A DNA stretch of 64,000 nt from Thermoactinospora rubra (lineage in GTDB: Bacteria > Actinomycetota > Actinomycetes > Streptosporangiales > Streptosporangiaceae): NCBI RefSeq assembly GCF_002093975.1, contig NZ_MSZZ01000043.1, forward strand, positions 62,001-126,000, in the 5' to 3' direction. How positions within the stretch are numbered: position 1 is the stretch's first letter; every line of letters begins with the position of its first letter. The translations under genes were made by a program, and so were the position numbers. Shown piece after piece: positions 27,869-40,594 of the stretch. The notes beneath the pieces were generated by a model. That model worked only from the letters and a program-made list of their open reading frames with translations, was not told the origin of the DNA and ran no database searches.

Positions 27869-27897
27869 TTTATCGTGCAGAGAGCGCTCTCTGTCAA
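27869..27897 (-). promoter_or_regulatory. GH3 promoter with a LacI-family operator in the spacer
   Basis: On the minus strand TTGACA (27892-27897) is followed by a 17-bp spacer and GATAAA (27869-27874), a near-consensus housekeeping promoter 24 bp upstream of the start. A perfect 16-bp palindrome, CAGAGAGCGCTCTCTG (27878-27893), fills the spacer. Its AGCGCT core is like operators of actinobacterial LacI/CebR regulators (GGGAGCGCTCCC type). Repressor binding there would block polymerase, with release expected on sugar binding. The regulator is not encoded nearby. Confidence 0.85.
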
Positions 27898-28144
27898 CCC
27901 TCGCGTACGGCTCGCCCGGAGTGGTTGGACCGCTTGCGAGGCGGAGGAGGCGGCCGTGACCAGGGCCGCGACGCATCGACGAGCGCCGGTGGAGGCCGTG
28001 AAAGAGCGTGAAAGAAGCCGGTGACGAGGCGCCCGGAATCCGCGCCGGTGCGGGCCGCTCGGAAGGGACACGCCTCAGGCGGAACGTCCTGTCGGCAGCA
28101 CGGCGGCCTCAACACGGCGACGGCTTTCCGGCGGCGGGCACGCC

Positions 28145-28175
28145 GCGGGGGATCCCCCAGACGAGGATCCCCCGC
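28145..28175 (-). terminator. Hairpin downstream of parC
   Basis: A perfect 11-bp inverted repeat (28145-28155 with 28165-28175) has a 9-nt loop and lies 30 bp beyond the parC stop codon. Between them, a 12-bp direct repeat (CGTCTCAGAACA) occurs twice. The rest of the gap 27898-28144 shows no gene. Confidence 0.65.
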
Positions 28176-28205
28176 AGCCCGGGCGTCTCAGAACACCCAG
28201 ACGTC

Positions 28206-30734
<2,529 letters not shown>

Positions 30735-30821
30735 GTCGAACATTGTGCCGAATGGCGGGGGTGCTCGCGACCGCTCGGCCTTATGTGCGGCTTGGCCGGA
30801 AAATCGGCGGCGCCGCCGCCG

Positions 30822-31394
30822 CTAGAGGCGGCCGGCGCCGGGCCAGACGCCCGGGGTCGTGCCGGAGTCGAGGTCGCCGGGCTCGTTGCGCCTCTCGTCG
30901 TAGACGCGGAAGCCGCGGGCCTGGTAGTTGGCCAGCGCCGCGGGCCCGTCGAGGGAGCAGGTGTGGAGCCAGACCCGCTTGGTGGCGGGCAGGTGCGGCC
31001 AGCGCTCGGCCAGGTCCCAGGCGCGGGCCGTACCGGCCGACAGCAGGTGGCCGCCGGCCCCGCCGCCCATCGCGAACCGCAGCAGGCCGAAGCAGGCGAT
31101 CTCGACGTCGCCGTCGCCGTCGGTCTGGAGCTCGACGTAGCCGGCGGGTGTGCCGCGGTGCCACGCCACCCACGTCTCGACGCCCGGGCGTTCCAGATAC
31201 GCCTGCCACTGGGCGTAGGTCCAGGGCAGCCGGTCGGTCCACTGCCAGTCGCCGCCCACGGCCGTGTAGAGGAACCGGCTGAACTCCGGGCAGGGCACCT
31301 CCGCGCGCACGATGTCGACCGCTAGGCGCGGCGGTCCGGCCGGGCGCAGGTCGGCTGGGGAGGTCTGTTCGAGATACCAGGTGGTGACGTCCAT
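30822..31394 (-). CDS. GNAT family N-acetyltransferase
   Basis: 190 residues. The GNAT core is visible: FSRFLYTAVGGDWQWTDRLP near residue 40, WVAWHRGTPAGYVELQ (beta 4), and the acetyl-CoA loop region FAMGGGAGGHLLSAGTARAW. It ends CSLDGPAALANYQARGFRVY (beta 6-7, Tyr). The substrate is unknown. ATG 31394 was chosen; GTG 31406 is an alternative. It is divergent from the TauD gene, with 85 bp between start codons containing a palindromic operator. Confidence 0.85.
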   Translation of the reverse strand: MDVTTWYLEQTSPADLRPAGPPRLAVDIVRAEVPCPEFSRFLYTAVGGDWQWTDRLPWTYAQWQAYLERPGVETWVAWHRGTPAGYVELQTDGDGDVEIACFGLLRFAMGGGAGGHLLSAGTARAWDLAERWPHLPATKRVWLHTCSLDGPAALANYQARGFRVYDERRNEPGDLDSGTTPGVWPGAGRL

Positions 31395-31423
31395 CGCGGG
31401 GTCCACTATGCCATCCCCTCGAC

Positions 31424-31453
31424 TTGACCAAGCAATTGCTTGGGACATACGGT
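31424..31453 (+). promoter_or_regulatory. Promoter of the TauD gene with a 16-bp palindromic operator
   Basis: A perfect palindrome, CCAAGCAATTGCTTGG, lies at 31428-31443. It overlaps a possible -35 (TTGACC, 31424-31429) and the spacer to a possible -10 (TACGGT, 31448-31453). AT-rich palindromes with a CAAGCnnnnGCTTG pattern are typical of TetR- or MarR-type repressor sites. The regulator is not encoded next to it. The site may also affect the divergent GNAT gene. Confidence 0.7.
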
Positions 31454-31479
31454 CCGTGGAGGACATCCCTGGAGGCGTC

Positions 31480-32304
31480 ATGATCGAGTTCCATCCCGTC
31501 ACCAAGCACATCGGCGCCGAGGTGACCGGAGTCGACCTGCGCAAGCCGCTGTCGCAGGAAGAGGTCGCCACCCTCCGCGAGGGCTGGCTGAAGCACCTGG
31601 TGCTGTTCTTCCGCGACCAGCACATCGACGACGAGCAGCACGTCCAGTTCGCGCTGAACTTCGGCACGCTCAACCACCCGGCGTTCAAGCGCGACAGCGA
31701 CAGCCCCGTCCACGTGCTCGACCAGACCGACCCGAAGGGGGAGGGCGGTGACGAGTGGCACAGCGACAACACCTTCGAGCCGGTCCCGCCCATGGGCTCG
31801 CTCCTGCGCTGCGTGCAGCTGCCCAGCGTGGGCGGCGACACGCTGTGGGCGAACACCTACCTCGCCTACGAGTCGCTGTCCAAGCCGATCCAGCGCCTGT
31901 GCGACGAGCTGACCGCCGTCCACGACATCACCAACTCGATGAAGAAGGCGATCGCCAAGGGGCACCCGTTCAACCTGGAGGAGGTGCAGCGCAAGTGGCC
32001 GCCGATCGAGCGGCCGGTCATCCGGGTGCACGCCGAGACCGGGCGGAAGGCGCTGTTCGTCAACAGGGCGTCCACGACCAGGCTCGTCGGCCTGTCCGAC
32101 CGGGAGAACGAGGCGCTGCTGCCGCTGCTGATCGACCACATCCGCTCGCCGGAGTACCAGGTGCGGCTGCGCTGGCGCCCCGGCACGCTGGCCTTCTGGG
32201 ACAACCGGTCCACCCAGCACTACGCGGTGGCCGACTACACCGAACGGCGCCGCATGCACCGCGTGACCATCAACGCCTTCCCCGAGCACGCCGACCCGCG
32301 ATAG
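31480..32304 (+). CDS. TauD/TfdA family Fe(II)/2-oxoglutarate dioxygenase
   Basis: 274 residues from ATG 31480 with GGAGG directly upstream. The facial triad is present: His and Asp in EWHSDNTFEPVPP, and the distal His in NRSTQHYAVADY. The 2-oxoglutarate-binding Arg is in RRRMHRVTI. The family hydroxylates taurine, alkyl sulfates or aryloxyalkanoates. No sulfonate transporter is adjacent, so the substrate is open. The operator in the promoter suggests substrate-induced expression. Confidence 0.9.
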   Translation: MIEFHPVTKHIGAEVTGVDLRKPLSQEEVATLREGWLKHLVLFFRDQHIDDEQHVQFALNFGTLNHPAFKRDSDSPVHVLDQTDPKGEGGDEWHSDNTFEPVPPMGSLLRCVQLPSVGGDTLWANTYLAYESLSKPIQRLCDELTAVHDITNSMKKAIAKGHPFNLEEVQRKWPPIERPVIRVHAETGRKALFVNRASTTRLVGLSDRENEALLPLLIDHIRSPEYQVRLRWRPGTLAFWDNRSTQHYAVADYTERRRMHRVTINAFPEHADPR

Positions 32305-32360
32305 CCGCCTCCCGTACGGCGGAGCGGAAACGGTCGGTGAAACCTGGTAACAAGGAGGGC

Positions 32361-34448
<2,088 letters not shown>

Positions 34449-34452
34449 ACGC

Positions 34453-36852
34453 CTAGCGAGACACCCCCGCGGTGAGCAGGTCGTAGCCCTGGAACTGCGG
34501 GCTGACGTGCACGTTCGTCACGGCCTCACCCCGCAGCAGCGCGGCCTTGGGCCAGACCATCGGCACCAGCAGCGCCTGCTCCAGCACCGTCCGCTCGACC
34601 CGGCCCCAGATCTCCGCCCGGCGGCCCGCGTCCAGCTCGGCGTTGGCCTGGTCGACGAGCCGGTCCACCTCCGGCAGCCGCACCGACACGTTCACCGACG
34701 TGCCCTCCTCGAGGATCAGCCTGCTGTCCACGAGCGAGGACAGGAACGACTCCGCCTCCAGCCAGTCGGGCGCCCACCGGCCGGCGACCAGCCCGACCTT
34801 GGCCGTCCTGAGGTATGCGGGGTTGCCCGCGTACTTGGTGAAATAGTCCGCCAGACTCGCGGACCTCAGCGTCACCCGGATGCCGGCGGCCTCCAGCGAC
34901 CGCTGGACCGCCTGGGCGGCGGCCGTCTCCGCCGGCGTGTCCCGGTGCAGCATGGTCGCCTCGAAGCCGCCCGGCCTGCCGCACTTGGCCAGGTCCTCCC
35001 GCGCCGCCGCCAGGTCCCTGGGATACAGGTCGAGCCTGCGGTACCCCGGCATGGTCGGCGGCAGCAGGCCGGTGGCGACCTCCCCGTACGGCGGGCCGTA
35101 CGCCTGCCGGACGGCGGCGCGGTCGAGCGCCCGCGCGACCGCCCTGCGGCAGTCGGCGGAGTCGAAGGGCGGCACCTGCGGGTTCAGCGCCAGGTAGCGC
35201 AGCTGGGTGACGATCCCGACGTCGACGCGGCCCCGCAGGGACGGGTCGGCGGTCGCCCTGGCGGCCTGGTCGGCCGACAGCGCGGGACCGATGTCGTACA
35301 CCCCGCGCGCCACCCCGTCCTCGGCGGCCCGGAAGGTGAACTCGTAGGCGTCGGGCAGCGCCCTGCGCACGGGGTCGGTGGCCGGGTCCCAGTGGGGGTT
35401 GCGCTTCAGCGTGAGCCGCTGCTCGCCGACCTCGTCGAACTGGTAGGGGCCCGAGGACAGCACGGCGGTGCCGTACCGCGCGCCGGTCTCCTTGGCCATG
35501 GTCCTGAGCACGGCGTGCTTGACGTCGCGGGAGGTGATGGGGGTGCCGTCCTGGTACTTCAGCCCCGCGCGCAGGCGGTAGGTCCAGGTCCGGCCGCCGT
35601 CGCTCGGCGTGCCGAGCGATTCGGCCAGGTCGGGGACCAGCTCGGCGCCGCGTGCCCCCGGCTCGGGCCGGAACGTCGTCAGCGACCTGCCATAGAGGCG
35701 GACCAGGTTCCACATGTCGGGGTTGTACATGACGCCCGGGTCCAGCGAGTCCGGCTCGCCCAGGATGCCCATCCGCAGTACGCCGCCCCTCTGCCCGGAC
35801 GGGTTGACGACCCGGGTGAAGGCCGAGCCGTCTCCGCCGGTGGCGGTGGGCGTGGCCGCCGCGGCCCCTTGAGGGGCCGGTCGCGGCCACAGCCAGACGG
35901 CGACGCCCACGACGGCCGCCAGGGCGACCGCGCCCAGAGTGATCGCCAGCCCCCGCCGCCGCCTCCCGCCCGACGACGCCGTCCCCGGCGTCACCGGCCC
36001 CGCGTACGGCGGCGCCGTGCCCAGGGGCGGTGCCGTGCCCAGGGGCGGCGTCGTGCCGGACGGCGGCCCCGGCAGGCGTAACAGCTCGGTCACCAGCTGC
36101 TCGGCCGTCGGCCGGGCCCGCGGATCCTTGTGCAACGCCGCCCGCAGCAGCGGCGCCAGCTCGCCCGGCACCCCGCTCAGGTCCGGATCGTAGGCCAGGA
36201 TCCTGTGCATCACCACCGGCAGCGGCCCCGTCCCGAACGCCGGCCGCCCCGTCGCCGCGAACACCATGGTCCCCGCCCACGCGAAGACGTCCGCCGGCTG
36301 CCCGCCCTGGCCGTGGAACTGCTCGGGCGACATGTACGCCGGGGTCCCCACCACGCTGGTGGTGAGCGATTGGCTGACGTCGAGCGCCCGCGCGATCCCG
36401 AAGTCGATCACCCGTGGTCCTTCGGACGACAGCAGCACGTTGGACGGCTTGAAGTCGCGGTGTACGACGCCCGCCCGGTGGATCGCCGCCAGCGCGGTCG
36501 CGGTCGCCACGGCCAGCCGTACCAGACCGGGACCCCGCATCGGCCCGTGCGCCTGCAGCGACGGCCCGTCGACGAACTCGCTGACGATGTACGGCCGGCC
36601 GTCCATGGCCCCGATGTCCAGCACGCGGGCCGTGCAGAACTCGGCCACCCGGCGCGACGCCTCCGCCTCGCGGTGGAAGCGGCGCAGCGCGGCGGGGTCG
36701 TCCGCGAACCGGGCGTGCAGCAGCTTGACCGCGACCCGCTCGCCTGAGGGCGACACCCCGCCGTAGACCGTCCCCTGGCCGCCCTCGCCCAGGAAACCGG
36801 TCAGGCGGTAGCCGCCGACGGCGGCGGGATCTCCCGGCCGGAGCGGGCGCAC
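34453..36852 (-). CDS. Ser/Thr protein kinase fused to an extracellular family 5 solute-binding domain
   Basis: 799 residues from a GTG. The kinase domain (residues 12-265) has GEGGQGTVYGG, Lys in VAVKLL, HRDFKPSN, DFGIARAL, and activation segment SLTTSVVGTPAYMSPEQ. A Pro/Gly/Thr linker and one membrane helix (about 300-322, LAITLGAVALAAVVGVAVWL) follow. The external half (about 350-799) is an ABC-type family 5 (oligopeptide/dipeptide) substrate-binding protein: GGVLRMGILGEPDSLDPG, YGRSLTTFRPEPG, QLRYLALNPQVPPF. This is a one-chain receptor kinase layout. No ABC permease is nearby. It starts 3 bp after the PfkB stop, so the two are coupled. Confidence 0.92.
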   Translation of the reverse strand: MRPLRPGDPAAVGGYRLTGFLGEGGQGTVYGGVSPSGERVAVKLLHARFADDPAALRRFHREAEASRRVAEFCTARVLDIGAMDGRPYIVSEFVDGPSLQAHGPMRGPGLVRLAVATATALAAIHRAGVVHRDFKPSNVLLSSEGPRVIDFGIARALDVSQSLTTSVVGTPAYMSPEQFHGQGGQPADVFAWAGTMVFAATGRPAFGTGPLPVVMHRILAYDPDLSGVPGELAPLLRAALHKDPRARPTAEQLVTELLRLPGPPSGTTPPLGTAPPLGTAPPYAGPVTPGTASSGGRRRRGLAITLGAVALAAVVGVAVWLWPRPAPQGAAAATPTATGGDGSAFTRVVNPSGQRGGVLRMGILGEPDSLDPGVMYNPDMWNLVRLYGRSLTTFRPEPGARGAELVPDLAESLGTPSDGGRTWTYRLRAGLKYQDGTPITSRDVKHAVLRTMAKETGARYGTAVLSSGPYQFDEVGEQRLTLKRNPHWDPATDPVRRALPDAYEFTFRAAEDGVARGVYDIGPALSADQAARATADPSLRGRVDVGIVTQLRYLALNPQVPPFDSADCRRAVARALDRAAVRQAYGPPYGEVATGLLPPTMPGYRRLDLYPRDLAAAREDLAKCGRPGGFEATMLHRDTPAETAAAQAVQRSLEAAGIRVTLRSASLADYFTKYAGNPAYLRTAKVGLVAGRWAPDWLEAESFLSSLVDSRLILEEGTSVNVSVRLPEVDRLVDQANAELDAGRRAEIWGRVERTVLEQALLVPMVWPKAALLRGEAVTNVHVSPQFQGYDLLTAGVSR

Positions 36853-36855
36853 GCC

Positions 36856-37749
36856 TTACAGGCGGGGCCGGGCGCCGAGGTGGCTGATCGCCTTGGCGGC
36901 CAGGCGGCAGCCCGCGGCCAGCGACTCGGCCGGCGGCTTGCCGGCCAGCCACGGCGGCAGGAAGCCGGCGACGAAGGCGTCGCCGGCGCCGGTGCCGTCG
37001 ACCACGCGCTCGACGGGCTCGGCGGGGACGCGGACGGCCTCGCTGCGCCCGTTGGCGAACCACAGCGCGCCGTCCTTGTTCATCTTGATGACGACCTGCG
37101 GGAACCACGCGGCCAGCACCTTGGCGGCCGCCTCGGGCTCGTCGCGGCCGGTGAGGATCTTCGCCTGGTCGGTGTTGGCGAACAGCAGCTTGGCGCCGTT
37201 GGTCCACTCCAGGAACGGCTCGGCTCCGGTGCGCTCCAGCGGCGCGGCGGAGGCGCAGTCGACCGAGATGGACATCCCGGCCCGGCGGGCCATCTCCAGC
37301 GCCGCGAAGCCCGCCTCGCGCGAGCCCTCATTGATGATCGTGTAGCCGGACAGGTGGAGGTGGGCGCCCTGGGTGAACAGGTCGCGCGGCAGGTCGTCGG
37401 GCGACAGCGCGGCGTTGGCGCCCGGGTCGGACAGCATGGTGCGCTCGCCCTTGTGGGTGACCAGGACGACGCAGGTGCCGGTGGGCCGCTCGGGGTCCAT
37501 GACGAGCCGGGCGTCGACGCCGTAGCCCATCAGCTCCATGTCGCGGTTGCGGCCCGTGATGTCGGCGCCGCGGCGGCCGATGAAGGCCACCTCGGTCCCC
37601 TCGACGGCCAGCCAGGAGGAGATGTTGGCCCCCGAGCCGCCGCCGTGCATCGTGACCGTCGCCGGAGTGTCACTCGCCCGGGCAAGCGCATACCGGGCGC
37701 GCGCCACCGCGTCGGTCATGAGATCGCCCACCACGACGACCCGCGTCAT
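36856..37749 (-). CDS. PfkB-family carbohydrate kinase
   Basis: 297 residues. Signature 1 is in HGGGSGANISSWLAVEG, and signature 2 with the catalytic Asp is DGTGAGDAFVAGFLPPWLAG. The family phosphorylates sugars or nucleosides; the substrate cannot be told from sequence alone. It is the first gene of a two-gene operon with the receptor-like Ser/Thr kinase, whose GTG begins 3 bp after this stop codon. This suggests that the phosphorylated compound, or one linked to it, is what the receptor monitors. That is inference. Confidence 0.9.
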   Translation of the reverse strand: MTRVVVVGDLMTDAVARARYALARASDTPATVTMHGGGSGANISSWLAVEGTEVAFIGRRGADITGRNRDMELMGYGVDARLVMDPERPTGTCVVLVTHKGERTMLSDPGANAALSPDDLPRDLFTQGAHLHLSGYTIINEGSREAGFAALEMARRAGMSISVDCASAAPLERTGAEPFLEWTNGAKLLFANTDQAKILTGRDEPEAAAKVLAAWFPQVVIKMNKDGALWFANGRSEAVRVPAEPVERVVDGTGAGDAFVAGFLPPWLAGKPPAESLAAGCRLAAKAISHLGARPRL

Positions 37750-37909
37750 GATGCCACCACCTTGCTGCCTTCAAGAACGAGCCTGGCCAGGCTAAAAACT
37801 AACAGCTTCGGGGCGGCCCGTGGGGGAGAGAGCGCGACGCGGGTGGAGTCGATGCACAAGCGTTGCCCAAGAGCAGGTGCGCCTGGGGTCCAGGGTTACG
37901 CTCGGGGGT

Positions 37910-40537
37910 GTGGAGGCACACCACCAGGCCCACGGACAGGCTCAGGGGCAGGCGCGCTATCCCGCCCACTGGGAGGCCGACGTCGTCCTGGCCGACGGCG
38001 GCACCGCGCACGTCCGGCCGATCAAGCCGGACGACGCCGACAGGCTGCGCGCCTTCTACTCCCGGCTGTCCGACGAGTCGATCTATTTCCGCTTCTTCGG
38101 CCCGCGGCCCAAGCTGTCGGACCGCGAGGTCACGTGGTTCACCAACGTGGACTACTCCGACCGGGTCGCGCTGATCGCCACGATCGGCACCGAGATGGTG
38201 GCCGTCATCCGCTACGACCGCATCGGCCCGTCCGAGGCGGAGGTGGCGTTCCTGGTCGAGGACGCCCACCAGGGCCGCGGCGTGGCCTCGGTGCTGCTGG
38301 AGCACCTGGCGGCCACGGCGCGGGAGAACGGCATCGGCCGGTTCGTCGCCGACGTGCTCCCGGCGAACATGAAGATGATGGCGGTGCTGCGCCAGGCCGG
38401 CTACACGGCCGAGAGCCGCTTCGCCGACGGCGTGGTCCGCATGACGCTCGATCTGACCCCCACCGAGACCTCCGCCGAGGTCACCGCCGCCCGCGAGCAC
38501 CGCGCCGAGTCCCGCTCGATCGCCCGGCTGCTCACCCCGGGCTCGGTGGCGGTCATCGGCGCCTCCCGCGAGCCCGGCGGCGTCGGCCAGACCGTGCTGC
38601 GCAACCTGCTGGCCGCGGACTTCACCGGCCCCGTCTACCCCGTCCACCGCGAGGTGCGCGCGGTCGCCGGCGTGCGCGCCTACCCCAGCGTGACCGCGAT
38701 CGACGACCAGGTGGACCTGGCCGTGGTCGCCGTCCCGGCCGACAGCGTCATCGACGTGGTCAAGGAGTGCGCCGAGAAGGGCGTGCACGGCCTGGTCGTG
38801 GTCTCCTCGGGGTTCGGCGAGACCGGCCCGGCCGGCAAGGCCAGGCAGGACGAGCTGGCCAGCCTCGCCAGGGCGTACGGCATGCGCGTGGTCGGCCCCA
38901 ACTGCCTGGGCATCGCCAACACCGACCCTGCGGTCCGGCTCAACGCCACGCTCGCGGCGACCGTCCCCGGCCGCGGCCGGGTCGGGTTCTTCAGCCAGTC
39001 CGGCGCGCTCGGCACCGCGCTGCTCCAGCGGGTCGCCCAGCGCGGGATGGGCATCTCGTCGTTCGTGTCGGCGGGCAACAGGGCCGACGTGTCGGGCAAC
39101 GACCTGCTGCAGTACTGGGAGCAGGACCCGGCGACCGAGGTGATCCTGCTGTACCTGGAGTCGCTGGGCAACCCGCGCAAGTTCACCCGGCTGGCCCGGC
39201 GCATCTCCAAGCGCAAGCCGATCGTCGTGGTCAAGAGCCTCGGCATGCCCAAGTCGCACTCCGCCGCCGAACTGGGCCTGCCCGACACCGCGCTCAGCTC
39301 GCTGTTCGAGCAGGCCGGGGTGATCCGCGTCGACGACCTGTTCCAGCTGTTCGACGTCGGCCAGCTGCTGGCCGCCCAGCCGCTGCCCAAGGGGCCGCGG
39401 GTGGGCCTGGTCACCAACTCCGACGCGCTGGGCCTGCTGGCCGTCCACGCCTGCGCCGGAGCCGGGCTGGACCCGCGCCCGCCCGCGAACCTGGGCGCCG
39501 CCGCCGGGGCCGCCGAGTTCGGCACGGCGCTGGCCGACCTGCTGGCCTCCGACGAGGTCGACGCGGCGGTGGTCATCTACATGCCGCCCATCCCGGTGCG
39601 GTCCGACGAGGTGGCCGCCGAGCTGGTGCGGGTCGCCGAGGGGAGCGGCAAGCCGGTCCTGACCACGTTCGAGGGCCACCACGGCATGCACCCGGCGCTG
39701 GGCCCGCTGCCGTCCTACGCCGCGCCGGAGGAGGCCGTGCGGGCGCTGGCCAAGGTCGTCCGCTACGCAGCCTGGCGGGACCGCCCGGCCGCCGTCCCGC
39801 CGGAGCTGGACGACGCCGACACCGGCCGGGCGCGGCGGATCGTCGAGGCGGCGCTGGACGGCGCGGACTCGACGGTCGAGATCGACGCGGCCGACCTGCT
39901 GGCCTGCTACGGCCTGACGGTCTGGCCGGCCGAGCCGGTCTCCTCGCCGGAGGAGGCGGTCTTCGAGGCCGAACGGCTGGGCTGGCCCGTGGTGCTCAAG
40001 GTGGCCGGCCGCGAGGCGTCCCGCCGGGCGGGCACCGTACGGCTGGGCCTGTCGGGGCCGGACAGCGTGCGGCACGCCTACGAGGAGTTCACCGCGCGGT
40101 TCGGCGCGGACGTGCAGCTGGCCGTCCAGCGCATGGCGCCGCAGCCGGCCGTGCCGACCGTGGTCAGCACGATCGAGGACCCGGCCTTCGGCCCCGTGGT
40201 GTCCTTCGGCCTGGGCGAGGTCACCGCGCGGCTCCTGGCCGACGAGGGCTTCCGCCTCGCCCCGCTGACGAGGGAGGACGCGGCGGGACTGGTCCGGTCC
40301 ATCAGGGCCGCGCCGCTGCTGTTCGGCGAGTACGGCTACCCGCCCGTGGCGGTCGGCGAGCTGGAGGACCTGCTGGTGCGGGTCGGGCGGCTGGCCCACG
40401 ACCTGCCGGAGGTCGCCCGGCTGGAGCTGGACCAGGTGCTGGTGGGGGAGTCGGAGGTCGTCGTGCTGGCCTCGCGTGCGGTGCTGCGCACGCCGCAGGC
40501 CCCCCGCCCCGACGCCGGGCCGCGCCGCCTGGTGTGA
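37910..40537 (+). CDS. GNAT acetyltransferase fused to an ADP-forming acyl-CoA synthetase-like protein (Pat type)
   Basis: 875 residues from GTG 37910 (VEAHHQAHGQAQ). The N-terminal GNAT domain (about 30-180) has HVRPIKPDDADRLRAFYSRL and the acetyl-CoA loop EDAHQGRGVASVLLEH. An acyl-CoA synthetase-like part follows: CoA-binding domain (GSVAVIGASREPGGVGQTVL), ligase domains (GFFSQSGALGTALLQ), and a C-terminal ATP-grasp domain (ADLLACYGLTVWPAEPV). Enzymes with the GNAT domain first are the Streptomyces PatA type, which acetylate and inactivate acyl-CoA synthetases. The alternative start at 37820 adds a basic, poorly conserved leader. It is monocistronic. Confidence 0.88.
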   Translation: MEAHHQAHGQAQGQARYPAHWEADVVLADGGTAHVRPIKPDDADRLRAFYSRLSDESIYFRFFGPRPKLSDREVTWFTNVDYSDRVALIATIGTEMVAVIRYDRIGPSEAEVAFLVEDAHQGRGVASVLLEHLAATARENGIGRFVADVLPANMKMMAVLRQAGYTAESRFADGVVRMTLDLTPTETSAEVTAAREHRAESRSIARLLTPGSVAVIGASREPGGVGQTVLRNLLAADFTGPVYPVHREVRAVAGVRAYPSVTAIDDQVDLAVVAVPADSVIDVVKECAEKGVHGLVVVSSGFGETGPAGKARQDELASLARAYGMRVVGPNCLGIANTDPAVRLNATLAATVPGRGRVGFFSQSGALGTALLQRVAQRGMGISSFVSAGNRADVSGNDLLQYWEQDPATEVILLYLESLGNPRKFTRLARRISKRKPIVVVKSLGMPKSHSAAELGLPDTALSSLFEQAGVIRVDDLFQLFDVGQLLAAQPLPKGPRVGLVTNSDALGLLAVHACAGAGLDPRPPANLGAAAGAAEFGTALADLLASDEVDAAVVIYMPPIPVRSDEVAAELVRVAEGSGKPVLTTFEGHHGMHPALGPLPSYAAPEEAVRALAKVVRYAAWRDRPAAVPPELDDADTGRARRIVEAALDGADSTVEIDAADLLACYGLTVWPAEPVSSPEEAVFEAERLGWPVVLKVAGREASRRAGTVRLGLSGPDSVRHAYEEFTARFGADVQLAVQRMAPQPAVPTVVSTIEDPAFGPVVSFGLGEVTARLLADEGFRLAPLTREDAAGLVRSIRAAPLLFGEYGYPPVAVGELEDLLVRVGRLAHDLPEVARLELDQVLVGESEVVVLASRAVLRTPQAPRPDAGPRRLV

Positions 40538-40594
40538 CCGCCGACGCGGGGGCGGGCCGCCGCCCGTCCCCGCGGCGAGGCTGCGCCGTACGGC

